Below, piece after piece: positions 32,937 through 43,004 of a stretch of DNA of 47,220 nucleotides. Location of the stretch: positions 1-47,220 of the forward strand of contig DASYAE010000163.1 of NCBI GenBank assembly GCA_036501535.1. The letters are read 5' to 3'. A program made the translations under genes and the position numbers. Source of the DNA: DASYAE01 sp036501535. Lineage in GTDB: Bacteria > Actinomycetota > Actinomycetes > Streptomycetales > Catenulisporaceae. Each line of letters begins with the position of its first letter. Position 1 is the first letter of the stretch. The notes beneath the pieces were generated by a model that saw only the letters and a program-made list of their open reading frames with translations, was not told the DNA's origin and made no database searches.

Positions 32937-34154
32937 TCAGCCGCCGGTGCAGGGTCCGTCACTCGTCCAGGCGCCGTAGTCGGTGGCCGGCGTGCCGCCC
33001 TGGGTCCACCAGTTGGCGGTCCAGTTGGCGCCGTCCCAGTAGACGACGTCGCCCGCGGTGTAGACGGCCGTGGCGCTGAAGTCGGTCGACACGCACTGCG
33101 GCTTCGGCGGCGCGGCCGGCGGGCCGGTCGGCGCCCAGTCGGCGAACTTGGTGTCGTATCCGGTGTACTGGTAGGCGGTCTGCGCCACCGAGGAGCAGTC
33201 CCCGTTGACGGATTCGTTCACCGGGTTGCACTGGCGGTCGCGGTTCACGTCCCAGAAGGTGAAGCGGGACATGTTGTGCGCCTCGGCGAAGCTGAGGTTG
33301 CTGGCGAAGTCGGAGGGCTCGAAGACCTCGCCGGTGTCCGAGTCGCCGTTCATCTGCGAGACGCCCTCGTGGTTCCAGGCCACCGCGCTGCTCCACCCGA
33401 AGATGGAGACCAGCTGGGCGTTGAAGTCGGTCAGCGCGGTCTGCTGCGCGGCGGCGCCGCCGCCGAAGCCGTTGTCGAACGGCATCAGCGAGAAGTCGGC
33501 CGGGGTGAAGCCGAGCGACTTGGCTTCGTCCAGCAGCAGCCCGCCGAAGTAGTTCGCGCCGGTGGTCGTGGTCGGCATGGTCACCGTGACCAGCAGGCCC
33601 GAGTCCTCCTGCTGCAGGATCTGCGCCGCGCCGAGCTCGTTGGCCACCGCGGTGGAGCTCTCGATCTCCGGCTCCTCGATGTCGAAGTCGATGGCGTGCA
33701 GGCCGTACTTCGAGATGACCGACTGATAGGCCGCGGCGGTCGCGGAGGCCGAGCCGCAGTCCTGGCCGAGCTTGGTGCCGTTGGCGCCGCCGGCCGAGAC
33801 CGAGACGTCGCCGCCGGCTGCGCGCACCGCGCTGATCACCGAGGCGACCTGGGTGTCGGAGGACACCGGGTCGGTGCCGTCCCAGGCCGGCGTGCAGCCG
33901 CCGTCGGCCAGGATGAAGGCCAGTTCGAAGGCCTTCTCGCCGGTGGCGGACATCACCGAGGTCAGGCTCGGCGCGCTCGAGTCCAGCGTGTAGTAGTAGG
34001 GGGCTGATTCGTACCAGTTGGCGGTGAGCGCGGAGGCGGCGCTCGCCGGGCCGGCCGAGGCGACGGCGAGGGCCGCGGCACCGGCCGCGGTCAGCGCCCC
34101 GGCCGCGGCGGCGGCGAGGCTCCGGCGCAGCCGGGGCACGGGTCGAGTGGTCAT
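32937..34154 (-). CDS. Secreted GH18 chitinase-like protein with CBM5/12-type module
   Basis: 405 residues. N-terminal signal peptide with RLRR, a long Ala-rich hydrophobic run and an ASA cleavage site near residue 40. The GH18 domain has SVSAGGANGTKLGQ and the catalytic IDFDIEEPE (D-x-D-x-E with the terminal acid). The residue before the first Asp is His rather than Gly, so chitinase, lysozyme-like or binding roles are open. C-terminal carbohydrate-binding module: AGDVVYWDGANWTANWWTQG. Upstream carries a pair of DasR/chitinase-type 12-base repeats and a promoter, fitting chitin-regulated expression. Confidence 0.9.
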   Translation of the reverse strand: MTTRPVPRLRRSLAAAAAGALTAAGAAALAVASAGPASAASALTANWYESAPYYYTLDSSAPSLTSVMSATGEKAFELAFILADGGCTPAWDGTDPVSSDTQVASVISAVRAAGGDVSVSAGGANGTKLGQDCGSASATAAAYQSVISKYGLHAIDFDIEEPEIESSTAVANELGAAQILQQEDSGLLVTVTMPTTTTGANYFGGLLLDEAKSLGFTPADFSLMPFDNGFGGGAAAQQTALTDFNAQLVSIFGWSSAVAWNHEGVSQMNGDSDTGEVFEPSDFASNLSFAEAHNMSRFTFWDVNRDRQCNPVNESVNGDCSSVAQTAYQYTGYDTKFADWAPTGPPAAPPKPQCVSTDFSATAVYTAGDVVYWDGANWTANWWTQGGTPATDYGAWTSDGPCTGG

Positions 34155-34252
34155 GGCAACACCGGATTCCGACGTGGCTGGATGGCGCAGCGCACCCGGA
34201 GCGCGCCGGCTCGGGCTGTTGCGTCCACACCATCGCGCCGGGCGGCCGGGGC

Positions 34253-34291
34253 CGTCAAGAGGTCTAGTCCAAAGAAGTTGGTCTGGACCAA
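34253..34291 (-). promoter_or_regulatory. Chitinase promoter with DasR-like direct repeats
   Basis: Two related 12-mers: GGTCTAGTCCAA (34261-34272) and GGTCTGGACCAA (34280-34291), the latter inside TTGGTC-TG-GACCAA. Streptomyces chitinase genes carry paired 12-base repeats of this type, and DasR sites read like TGGTCTAGACCA. Immediately downstream on the minus strand is a TTGACG -35 (34258-34253), then about 18 bases and GATGGT. Start codon of the chitinase is 107 bases further on. Confidence 0.7.
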
Positions 34292-34483
34292 TCGCGTGGT
34301 CCGGGCCGGCTGCGGAGGCGCGCGCGGCGCATGGCGCGCCAACCGACTCCCGACCCGCCCTTCCGGCCCGCGGGTGAAGATGGAATCCTGATACGACACG
34401 CGGCGGGGCCGGCGCGGGGAGTTGGGCGGCAGTGCTGGTCGGAATGTCGGTCGGAAGGACGCGACATGGCCGCGCGGGGCTGC

Positions 34484-34509
34484 GGAATGGCGGTCCGGTG
34501 AACGGCGTT
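34484..34509 (+). promoter_or_regulatory. SigR-type promoter
   Basis: GGAAT (34484-34488), 18 bases, GTT (34507-34509): the SigR consensus GGAAT-N18/19-GTT. Reads toward a small CxxC open frame at 34537 and the paaC-like gene. Tentative: judged on eight bases. Confidence 0.5.
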
Positions 34510-34536
34510 GTCTGTGGTGGAAGGCGAGGTGGCACG

Positions 34537-34716
34537 ATGAGCGGTCGGACCGCACCCGTATGCCCCCCTTGCCTGGGCCCCCCTGACCTGGATCCGGCGC
34601 CCCCCGCAGGCGTTTCGGGCGCCCCCGAATCGGGCAGACCGGTCATCATTACCGTACGTGCCGGTCGTGCCGCGGCGTGCCCGCGGCGGCGTCCCGAGGG
34701 GGTGCAGAACCCGTGA
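34537..34716 (+). CDS. Possible small CPPC-containing protein
   Basis: 59 residues. GAGGTGG lies five bases before the ATG, and the TGA stop overlaps the paaC-like GTG start in GTGA, implying coupling. MSGRTAPVCPPCLG carries a CPPC pair near the N-terminus and a second Cys near the end. No family recognised, and the composition is Pro/Arg-rich, so it may be a leader peptide or not coding. Its position just after a SigR-type promoter makes it worth testing. Confidence 0.35.
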   Translation: MSGRTAPVCPPCLGPPDLDPAPPAGVSGAPESGRPVIITVRAGRAAACPRRRPEGVQNP

Positions 34717-35489
34717 CAACGGTCCGCGTTCTGCCCGGCGCGAAGCCGGTCGAGCAGTTCGAGCTGCGCCTCGGCGACGACGCGCTGCTGCTCTCGCACC
34801 GGCTCGCCCAACAGCTCGGGCACACGCCGGACCCGGAGGCCGAGACCGCGCTGGCGGGCATCCGCGACGACCTGCTCGGCCAGGCCGGATGGCTGCTCGC
34901 GGTGGCCGGCCGGTCGACCGCGCACTGCAGGGACGAGCTGGCGTACGGCCGCACCGACCGCGAGTATCGCAATGCGCTGCTGGTCGAGCTGCCCAACGGC
35001 GGCTTCGCCCACACCGTCATCAGGCTCCTGTTCTACTCGGCCTACCAGAGCCTGCTTTTCCGGACGCTGGCCCACAGCGTGGACGCGGACCTGGCCGCGT
35101 TCGCCGGCAAGGCCGTGCACGAGGCCGAATACCATCGCGAGTACGCGGCGGGCTGGACCCGGCGGCTCGGCGACGGGACCGAGGAGGAGCACGACTGCGC
35201 GGCGGCCGCCGTTGCGCAGCTGTGGCCTTACACCGCCGAGCTGTTCGCCGCCGACGAGCTGATGGAGGCCCTGGTGGCGCAGGGCGTCGTGGCGGAGCCG
35301 GGCATGCTGCAGGCGCAGTGGACCGAGCTGGTCGCGGACCAGCTGGCGCAGGCGACGCTGGGCCCGGCGCCCAGCAGCGCCGCCCGGCGGCCCGGCGGCG
35401 GCCGGTCCGGCGTGCACACCGAGGCACTGGCGCATCTGTTGGCTGAGATGCAGTCCGCGCACCGTGCCCTGCCCGGCGCGGTGCGGTGA
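34713..35489 (+). CDS. paaC: Phenylacetyl-CoA epoxidase subunit PaaC-like protein
   Basis: 258 residues from GTG 34713 (GAGGGGG upstream). Ferritin-like fold of the PaaA/PaaC family: DALLLSHRLAQQLG, RTDREYRNALLVELPNGGFA, AGKAVHEAEYHREYAAGWTR followed by RRLGDGTEEE. In the known epoxidase PaaC is the structural partner of the di-iron subunit PaaA. PaaA, PaaB and PaaD are not found on either side; the only neighbour is PaaE-like, 53 bases downstream. So the oxygenase cannot be complete from this locus; either the other subunits are elsewhere or PaaC has another role. Confidence 0.88.
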   Translation: MTTVRVLPGAKPVEQFELRLGDDALLLSHRLAQQLGHTPDPEAETALAGIRDDLLGQAGWLLAVAGRSTAHCRDELAYGRTDREYRNALLVELPNGGFAHTVIRLLFYSAYQSLLFRTLAHSVDADLAAFAGKAVHEAEYHREYAAGWTRRLGDGTEEEHDCAAAAVAQLWPYTAELFAADELMEALVAQGVVAEPGMLQAQWTELVADQLAQATLGPAPSSAARRPGGGRSGVHTEALAHLLAEMQSAHRALPGAVR

Positions 35490-35541
35490 CCCGGTTCCCG
35501 GCCGGTCGCGCTGTACAGCCATCTTTAGAAGGCCGCATAGC

Positions 35542-36735
<1,194 letters not shown>

Positions 36736-36778
36736 TCCGGCCGGGCCCGGCCGCGCGCCGCGGACCGGCGCCGCCGGC

Positions 36779-37885
36779 TCAGCCCCAGTCCGGTCCGGCG
36801 GCGCTCGACAGCTCCCGGTGGGCCCGGGGCCAGACCGTGCCGTCGAACAGCGTCCGCGTCGTGAGCACCACCGCGGCGGTCTCGTGGCCCGAGATCACCC
36901 GGGTGTCGAACGCGCCGCTCGGGTGCTCGAGCCGGACCAGCCCGTCGTCGCCCGGCGCCGTCGCGACCCCGGCCGCCACCGAGCCCGGCAGCATCGCCGC
37001 CGTGGCCACGCTGAGCGCGCTGAGCACGCCGATCGAGGGGTGGCAGCCGAACGCGAAGAACGTGCGGATGGCCAGCGTGCCGCGGTCCTTCGGCGCGGCG
37101 ATCAGCGTGATCTTGGGCATCGACGCGGTCGCGGTGTCGCCGAGGCCCATCATCTGCCCGGCGGTCCGCCACAGCCGCTCCCGGCGCCCGGCCAGCGCCA
37201 GGTCGGAGTCGAGCTGTTCGCAGGTCTCGTATCCGGTGACGCCGAGGTCGTTCGCGTGCACGAGCACGACCGGCATGCCGTTGTCGATGCAGGTCACCGA
37301 GATCCCGTCGATCTCGTCCCGGACGTTGCCGGTCGGCAGCTGGCTGCCGCAGACGGATCCGGCGATGTCCTCGAACTCGAGCTCGACCGTGCACACCCCG
37401 CCGTCGGCGGCCGCGCTCGGCCGGAACGACGCGGTCGCGATGCTTCCGGTGTTGACGATGCGGATGCGCACCCGCGCCATGTCGGCCTGCGCCGCGACCA
37501 GCCCGCGGGAGAGCGCGAACGGCCCCACGCCGGCCAGCAGGTTGCCGCACGGCTGCTGCGCGGTGACCAGCGGCCGGTCGGGGTGGACCTGCAAAAACAG
37601 GAAGTCGACGTCCGCGACGTCCGGCGCCGGGCAGCGGGAGACCGCCGCGACCTTGCTGGACTGCGAGTGCCCGCCGCCGATCCCGTCGAGCTGCATCTCG
37701 TCCGGCGAGCCCATGACCCGCAGCAGCAGGTCGTCCCGCTCCTCCTGGTCCGACGGCAGGTCCGCGGCGAGGAAGTACGCCCCCTTGGCCGCGCCGCTGT
37801 GCATCAACATGCATCGCAGACCACGTGTTCTGCCGTTGCCCTCGCCGTGCTGTTCTTCCGCTGGTTCGCGCGCCGCCGTCACCAT
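36779..37885 (-). CDS. PrpF/GalD-family isomerase (4-oxalomesaconate tautomerase-like)
   Basis: 368 residues from ATG 37885 (GGAAGCAGG upstream). DAP-epimerase-type fold, beginning RCMLMHSGAAKGAYFLAADL near residue 24 and continuing with LDGIGGGHSQSSKVAAVSR. The family includes 2-methylaconitate isomerase (propionate) and 4-oxalomesaconate tautomerase (gallate); which one is undecided, but no prp or gal genes are near. Convergent with paaE. The leader holds three to four 13-14-bp direct repeats at 37973-38020. Confidence 0.88.
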   Translation of the reverse strand: MVTAAREPAEEQHGEGNGRTRGLRCMLMHSGAAKGAYFLAADLPSDQEERDDLLLRVMGSPDEMQLDGIGGGHSQSSKVAAVSRCPAPDVADVDFLFLQVHPDRPLVTAQQPCGNLLAGVGPFALSRGLVAAQADMARVRIRIVNTGSIATASFRPSAAADGGVCTVELEFEDIAGSVCGSQLPTGNVRDEIDGISVTCIDNGMPVVLVHANDLGVTGYETCEQLDSDLALAGRRERLWRTAGQMMGLGDTATASMPKITLIAAPKDRGTLAIRTFFAFGCHPSIGVLSALSVATAAMLPGSVAAGVATAPGDDGLVRLEHPSGAFDTRVISGHETAAVVLTTRTLFDGTVWPRAHRELSSAAGPDWG

Positions 37886-37939
37886 CACGCCTGCTTCCGG
37901 CCGTATTCCACACAAGGCGCGTAGACGTCGCGAAACCGG

Positions 37940-38020
37940 TCGAACACAGCCATCCGAGCCGAACGGCTCGACTCGAACACCGTCATCGAACACCTTCATT
38001 CGAACACCGTCATTCGAACA
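37940..38020. repeat. Direct repeats in the PrpF-like leader
   Basis: TCGAACACCGTCAT at 37973 and 38000, CGAACACCTTCAT at 37987, TCGAACA at 38014, and a lone TCGAACACAGCCAT at 37940. Period 13-14 bp. All in one orientation, in the 349-base gap between the PrpF-like start and the flavohemoglobin end. Nothing else is seen in that gap. Confidence 0.75.
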
Positions 38021-38234
38021 ATGCCCTGAACCGGCGGCGAGCGGCCCTGCTCGCGCTCGACGAGCGCCCTCGCCGCGGCCGACGCGATTTCAGTGGCGCC
38101 ACGTGATATTCACATTACGCCGTCGCGGCCTGCCACGATCGATTCTCGCCAATTCCGTGCCGGGCAACCGACTTCGGACACGTCGACGGCTCCGGAGGGG
38201 CGGAATCAGCGGTCGAGGTCGCGCTGAGCCGGCG

Positions 38235-39620
38235 TCAGGCGGACCGGGCCGACCGGGCGTTCGCCGTGTGCTTGTCCCGCCTGGATATGGATTCCTTCGT
38301 GGAATCGTGGCCGTGCCGCTCCCGGTCCCGCTCGTGCTCCGGGACCGCGGGCCGCGCCGCATCGGCGCTCCCGGCCGCCGCCGCATCTGTCGGCGCGGCC
38401 AGCTGTGCAGGTCGCATCGCGTTCTGCTCCGCACGCCGCGCGCCGAGCAGGATCTCGGCCTGCTCGCCGAAGGCGTCGAAGTGGATCCGCCGGGTCGGCA
38501 CCCCGGACTCGACCAGCCGGGAGAGGCTGGCCTGCAGCATCGGCGGCGAGCCGGAGAGGTAGGCCTCGTGCGTCGCCCAGCCCGTGTCCTGGCCGCCGAA
38601 CCCGCCCGACCCGAGCCCGCGCGAGCCGTACTTGGCGACCACGTCGGGCAGCATCCCGTTCTCGCCCTCGCCCCGGTAGCGCGGATCGTGCGAGACGCAG
38701 GGCACGACGGTCAGCCACGGATGGCGCTGCCGCAGCTGGTCGAGCACCGGCATGGCGTAGAGGTCCTCCGACCGGCGCGCCCCGTAGAACAGGTGCACCT
38801 GCCGGTGCGCGTTCCACCGGCCCAGCTCCTGGGTCAGCGCCAGCAGCGGCGCGATGCCGGTGCCCCCGCCGACCAGCAGGATGTCCCGGCCGGAGGCCTG
38901 GTCGACCACCATCGAGCCCATCGCCGGGCCGATCCGCAGCGCGTCGCCGACCCGGGTGTGGTGCACCAGCGCGGAGGAGACCCAGCCGCCGTCGATCGCG
39001 CGCACGTGGAAGGAGAGCAGCCCGTCCCGGCGCGGGGCGTTGGCGAAGGAGAAGGCGCGCCAGACCCGCGGCCAGCGCAGCGTCTCCACGGACGCGTACT
39101 GCCCGGCCCGGAACGGGTACGGCTGGTCCGGCCGCACGGTGATCACCGCGATCGACCCGGTGCGCAGCTCGTGCTCGACCACCCGGCCGGTCCACCAGGC
39201 CGGGCTGGTGCGGGCCGCCTCCTCGGCGGCGGTGATCATCGTGCCGGACACCGCCCGGAACACGGCGAGCCAGGCCTCGTCCATCTCGGTGGTCCAGCCG
39301 GGCTTGGCGAAGCGGCGCATCGAGGCTATGAGGCAGCGCACCAGCGGCCCGTAGTGCTCGGGGCGCACCCCGAACCGGCGGTGGTCGCGGCCGAGCTGCT
39401 GCAGGTACTCCGCCAGCTCGTCCGGATCGTCGGTCTGGCAGGCGATGCGCACGACGGCGTTCATCAGCCGGCCGCGCTGGGTGTCCATCATCGGCGGGAA
39501 CATGTCCCGCAGCGCCGGCTCCTCGAGGAACAGCAGGGCGTAGAGATGGCTGGCGACCCGGTCGGCGTTGTCCTCGACCAGGGCGAAGGACTCCCTGATC
39601 ACGCGAGGATCGATGGCCAT
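38235..39620 (-). CDS. Flavohemoglobin-like globin/ferredoxin reductase
   Basis: 461 residues. Globin domain 1-140 with the heme-ligand His in LGRDHRRFGVRPEHYGPLVR; FAD domain (FRAGQYASVETLRWPRVWRA; RAFSFANAP); NAD domain (ILLVGGGTGIAPLLALTQEL). Such proteins detoxify nitric oxide to nitrate, though this one diverges from classical Hmp and has a charged C-terminal tail of about 65 residues (RDRERHGHDSTKESISRRD). A three-copy 15-bp repeat lies 29 bases upstream of the ATG. Confidence 0.88.
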   Translation of the reverse strand: MAIDPRVIRESFALVEDNADRVASHLYALLFLEEPALRDMFPPMMDTQRGRLMNAVVRIACQTDDPDELAEYLQQLGRDHRRFGVRPEHYGPLVRCLIASMRRFAKPGWTTEMDEAWLAVFRAVSGTMITAAEEAARTSPAWWTGRVVEHELRTGSIAVITVRPDQPYPFRAGQYASVETLRWPRVWRAFSFANAPRRDGLLSFHVRAIDGGWVSSALVHHTRVGDALRIGPAMGSMVVDQASGRDILLVGGGTGIAPLLALTQELGRWNAHRQVHLFYGARRSEDLYAMPVLDQLRQRHPWLTVVPCVSHDPRYRGEGENGMLPDVVAKYGSRGLGSGGFGGQDTGWATHEAYLSGSPPMLQASLSRLVESGVPTRRIHFDAFGEQAEILLGARRAEQNAMRPAQLAAPTDAAAAGSADAARPAVPEHERDRERHGHDSTKESISRRDKHTANARSARSA

Positions 39621-39648
39621 GCCGACGAATTCTTCCTGTCCGGCTCGG

Positions 39649-39693
39649 TGTGGTTGATATGGCTGTGGTTGATGTAGCCGTGGATGATATAGC
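39649..39693. repeat. Three-copy 15-bp tandem repeat upstream of the flavohemoglobin gene
   Basis: TGTGGTTGATATGGC (39649), TGTGGTTGATGTAGC (39664), CGTGGATGATATAGC (39679). AT-rich against the surrounding DNA; overlaps where the promoter should lie. Confidence 0.85.
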
Positions 39694-39855
39694 CGCTGTG
39701 TTGAGCTAGGCGCCGACCGAAGTCAGGCGGCACCGCCCGTGCGCCGCCGAACTCCTAACGCTATGCCATGGTGGTGTGACGGTGCGGGAAAGGTCCGCAA
39801 GAAGTCCGCTCCCGGCGGCCCGGCGCGATCCGCGGCGCGCGCCTGTTCGCGCCGG

Positions 39856-41187
39856 TCACGGCCGATCCGTCAGTGCGGACAGAAGCCTGCGGATCGAGTC
39901 GATTCTAGCGGCTGCGACCGACTTTTCCGACGATCCCTCCGGAAGAGACGCGAGCCATTCGTCGAGATTGCAGTCCGGCGCGTCCGCGGCGTGTGTGCAC
40001 CCCCGGGGGCATTCGGCTGTTACCGCGGCCAGATCGGGGAACGCGGCGATCACGCCGTCCGGGCTGACGTGCGCGAGGCCGAACGAGCGGACGCCCGGGG
40101 TGTCGATCACCCAGCCGCCCGGCAGTTCGACGGTGTCCTGCCGGCCGTCCGCGGACGGGCCGTCCGCGGTATTGGGCGCGGTGCCTGGTGCCGCGTCCCG
40201 GTCGAGCAGCCGGCCGAGATCCTGGTCGTCGAACAGTATCGGCTGGTGCCAGCTCTCGTCTGATACCGCGTTAGCCCGCTTGCGGCGGCGCTTCGGCGCG
40301 GGACTCGCAGGGCTCGCTGGACTAGCGGGAGCGCTGTTCTCCGGCGGCGGCGCATCGGCGGCCTCCGGCGCGCTGGAGGTCTGCGCGGCGATCACGCGCG
40401 TCGGCGGCATCCGCAGCGCGACAGCTGAGGTGGACGTGTGTCGGCCACGTCCGGTGACGTCGTTCACCTGGCCGATCGCCCGGTCTGCGTCCGGGACGAG
40501 CGCGTTGACCAGCGTCGACTTGCCTACCCCCGAATGGCCCACCAGGACGCTGACTTGCCCGGACAGCAGCCTGCGCAGCGCTGTCAAGTCGCCGTCCTGC
40601 TCGGTCACCACGGCGTCGACGCCCAACGGCGAATAAGCGGCCAGCAGCGGCCCCGGGTCGGCGAGGTCGGCCTTGGTCAGGCACAGCACCGGGACCAGGC
40701 CCGCTTCGAAGGCCGCGACGAGGCAGCGGTCGATCATCCGCGGGCGCGGCTCGGGGTCCGCCAGCGCCGTCACGATCACCAGCTGGTCCGCATTCGCGAC
40801 GATCACCCGCTCGTCCGGATCGGTGTCATCCGCCGTGCGGCGTAATACATGCTTTCGTGGATGCACGCGGACCACCCGGGCGAGTGAATCGGGCCCGCCG
40901 CGCAGATCGCCGACGATCGAGACCCGGTCGCCGACCACGACGCCCTTGCGGCCGAGTTCCCGCGCCTTCATCGCGGTGACCTCGCGGTCGTCCGCCATCG
41001 CCGGCCGGTCGGCCCGCGCGTCCTGCGGCAGGATCAGACAGGTGTAGCGCCCCCGGTCCACGCCGACGACCATCGCCTCGGCCGCGTCCTCGTGCTCTGG
41101 CCGCTGCCGGGTGCGCGGCCGCGAGCCGCGCGGATTCGCCCGGACCCGGACGTCGTCCTCGTCGAAATCCCGGCCGCGCCTTACCAC
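39856..41187 (-). CDS. rsgA: Ribosome small-subunit GTPase RsgA with a 90-residue insertion
   Basis: Late 30S-assembly GTPase, 443 residues, circularly permuted: G4 TKAD (171-174), G1 GHSGVGKST (217-225), G3 DTPGVRSFG (362-370). N-terminal OB fold about 70-120 and C-terminal zinc knuckle CPRGCTHAADAPDC. The usual TSTSAVALR joins LPGGWVIDTPG directly; here about residues 261-353 are inserted, with an ASPASPASPAP run and a KRRRKR cluster. GTG start with GAGGTGAGG upstream. Followed on the minus strand by the flavohemoglobin after a long gap. Confidence 0.93.
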   Translation of the reverse strand: MVRRGRDFDEDDVRVRANPRGSRPRTRQRPEHEDAAEAMVVGVDRGRYTCLILPQDARADRPAMADDREVTAMKARELGRKGVVVGDRVSIVGDLRGGPDSLARVVRVHPRKHVLRRTADDTDPDERVIVANADQLVIVTALADPEPRPRMIDRCLVAAFEAGLVPVLCLTKADLADPGPLLAAYSPLGVDAVVTEQDGDLTALRRLLSGQVSVLVGHSGVGKSTLVNALVPDADRAIGQVNDVTGRGRHTSTSAVALRMPPTRVIAAQTSSAPEAADAPPPENSAPASPASPASPAPKRRRKRANAVSDESWHQPILFDDQDLGRLLDRDAAPGTAPNTADGPSADGRQDTVELPGGWVIDTPGVRSFGLAHVSPDGVIAAFPDLAAVTAECPRGCTHAADAPDCNLDEWLASLPEGSSEKSVAAARIDSIRRLLSALTDRP

Positions 41188-41235
41188 TGAGGCGGCCTCA
41201 CCTCGGCGCTCGTCACCGCATGAACGGTAAGCGCT

Positions 41236-41295
41236 GCTTCCACCAGCACCGCATTCACCAGCACGGCATTCACCAGCACGGCATTCACCAGCACT
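41236..41295. repeat. Four-copy 15-bp tandem repeat between rsgA and aroA
   Basis: GCTTCCACCAGCACC (41236), then GCATTCACCAGCACG at 41251 and 41266 and GCATTCACCAGCACT at 41281. Lies upstream of rsgA. Confidence 0.9.
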
Positions 41296-41426
41296 GCACG
41301 GACGGGCGCCGCCCCGACCGCCGTGGCCCGCACTCGGTCCCTCACTTGGCGCACACTGCTATCGGCTCTCCCGGCAGGCCCGGCCCGAGGCCCCTGGCGG
41401 CCGCGGACTCACTCCGGGCGGGTACC

Positions 41427-41453
41427 CCGCGGGACCGGCGGCCCAACCCGCGG
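41427..41453. terminator. Hairpin directly downstream of aroA
   Basis: CCGCGGG (41427-41433) pairs with CCCGCGG (41447-41453), thirteen-base loop, five bases beyond the aroA stop on the minus strand. Confidence 0.45.
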
Positions 41454-41457
41454 CCGC

Positions 41458-42804
41458 TCAACCCCGGTACTCCGTTCCGGCGAGCATCGCGGCCCAGCGG
41501 CCGGGGAAGTCCGGCAGCGTCTTCACCGTGGTGCCGACGTTCTCCACCCGCACCCCCGGCACGGCCAGGCCGATCAGCGCGCCGGCGGTGGCCATCCGGT
41601 GGTCGTCGTGGCTGGCGAACTCGCCGCCGTGCAGCGGCCGCGGACTGACGACCAGCGCTTCCGGCTCTTCCAGCACGTCGCCGCCGAGGTTGTTGATCTC
41701 CTTGGCCAGCGCGGCGATCCGGTCCGTCTCGTGCAGCCGGATGTGCCCGATGCCGGTCAGCCGGGACGGCGAGTCGGCCAGTGCGGCCAGCGCGGCGACG
41801 GTCGGGGTCAGCTCGGCCTCGTCGCCCAGGTCGATATCGATGCCGTGCAGCCCGTCGCCGCCGGTCACCGTCAGGCCGTCCGCAGTCAGCTCACAGCGTG
41901 CGCCCATTCGGGTGAAGATCTCGCGCATCCGGTCGCCCGGCTGGGTGGCGCGCCGGCCCGGCGCGGTGATCGGCCAGTCGGGCACGGTCACGCTCCCGCC
42001 GACGACCAGCGCGGCGGCCAGGAACGGCGCGGCGTTGGACAGGTCCGGCTCGATCGTCAGGTCCTGGCCGGCGATCGGGCCCGGCTCGACCTTCCAGCGC
42101 TCCGGCTCCTCGTCGTCCACCGTGACGCCCGCCGCGCGCACCATCTGCACGGCCATGTCGATGTACGGCTGCGAGGGCAGGCGGCCGCCGATGTGCCTGA
42201 TCTCGACGCCGCGGTCGTAGCGCGCCCCGGCCAGCAGCAGCGCGGAGACGAACTGCGACGAGGCCGAGGAGTCGATCTCGACCAGGCCGCCGGCCAGCGC
42301 GCCGTGCCCGTCCACGGTGAGCGGGAAGTGGCCCGGGTCCGCCGCGTCGTCGATGTCCGCGCCGAGCGCGCGCAGCGCCTCGATCAGCGTGGCGACCGGG
42401 CGCTCGTGCGAGCGTGGATCGCCGTCGAAGCGCACCGGGCCGTTCGCCAGCGGCGCGAGGGCGGGCACGAAGCGCATTACGGTGCCCGCGTTGCCGATGT
42501 TGACGCTCACGTCGCCGCCGAACGCCTTTGGGGGAGTGACGAGCCAGGTGCCGTCCTCGCCGTCGGCGTCGTCGATACGCGCGCCGAGCGAGCGCAGCGC
42601 CTCAGCCATCAACAGCGTGTCCCGGCTGCGCAGCGGGCGGCGCAGCGTTGACGGGCCGTCAGCCAGCGCGGCCAGCACGAGCGCCCGGTTCGTGGCGGAC
42701 TTCGACCCGGGCACCGCGACGCGGGCCGAGACCGGCCCTGAAGCCGTCGGAGCCGGCCAGAGCGCGTCGGTTCCGGCAGGGCCCGCGGGAGCAGAGTTCG
42801 GCAT
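41458..42804 (-). CDS. aroA: 3-phosphoshikimate 1-carboxyvinyltransferase (EPSP synthase)
   Basis: Sixth step of the shikimate pathway. 448 residues from ATG 42804 (GTG 42810 is possible). Signatures: VPGSKSATNRALVLAALADG, GNAGTVMRFVPALAPL, DSSASSQFVSALLLAG, PEPRL-type LHETDRIAALAKEINNLGG, and DDHRMATAGALIGLAVPG near the end. Full length. Same strand as rsgA and 270 bases upstream of it; linkage of aroA and rsgA is usual in actinomycetes as I recall. Confidence 0.96.
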   Translation of the reverse strand: MPNSAPAGPAGTDALWPAPTASGPVSARVAVPGSKSATNRALVLAALADGPSTLRRPLRSRDTLLMAEALRSLGARIDDADGEDGTWLVTPPKAFGGDVSVNIGNAGTVMRFVPALAPLANGPVRFDGDPRSHERPVATLIEALRALGADIDDAADPGHFPLTVDGHGALAGGLVEIDSSASSQFVSALLLAGARYDRGVEIRHIGGRLPSQPYIDMAVQMVRAAGVTVDDEEPERWKVEPGPIAGQDLTIEPDLSNAAPFLAAALVVGGSVTVPDWPITAPGRRATQPGDRMREIFTRMGARCELTADGLTVTGGDGLHGIDIDLGDEAELTPTVAALAALADSPSRLTGIGHIRLHETDRIAALAKEINNLGGDVLEEPEALVVSPRPLHGGEFASHDDHRMATAGALIGLAVPGVRVENVGTTVKTLPDFPGRWAAMLAGTEYRG

Positions 42805-42938
42805 GAGCACAGCCTAGTGGCCGCTGCGGGCCGCGTAATTGTATATATCGCGCGCAAGCCTTTTGACTGCTGCTTGCCTGCTGCGCGCGGGCTTGTAGAG
42901 CATGCAACCTGGCCGGACTCGTGGAGACGTTCCATTTT

Positions 42939-42980
42939 GGATGTGCGCTGTGGGATGTGCGCTGTGGGACGTTCGGTGTC
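42939..42980. repeat. 14-bp tandem repeat upstream of the SRAP gene
   Basis: GGATGTGCGCTGTG at 42939 and 42953, then a degenerate GGACGTTCGGTGTC at 42967. Lies in the promoter region of the SRAP gene. Confidence 0.7.
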
Positions 42981-43004
42981 GGCGGGCTGTGGCAGGCTGA
43001 AGAT

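Noticed and set aside
37973..38020. LexA (SOS) box
   Set aside because: The half site TCGAAC is repeated in direct orientation; the actinobacterial SOS box needs TCGAAC-N4-GTTCGA.
41236..41295. CRISPR-like array
   Set aside because: The 15-bp units are contiguous with no spacers and there are no cas genes.
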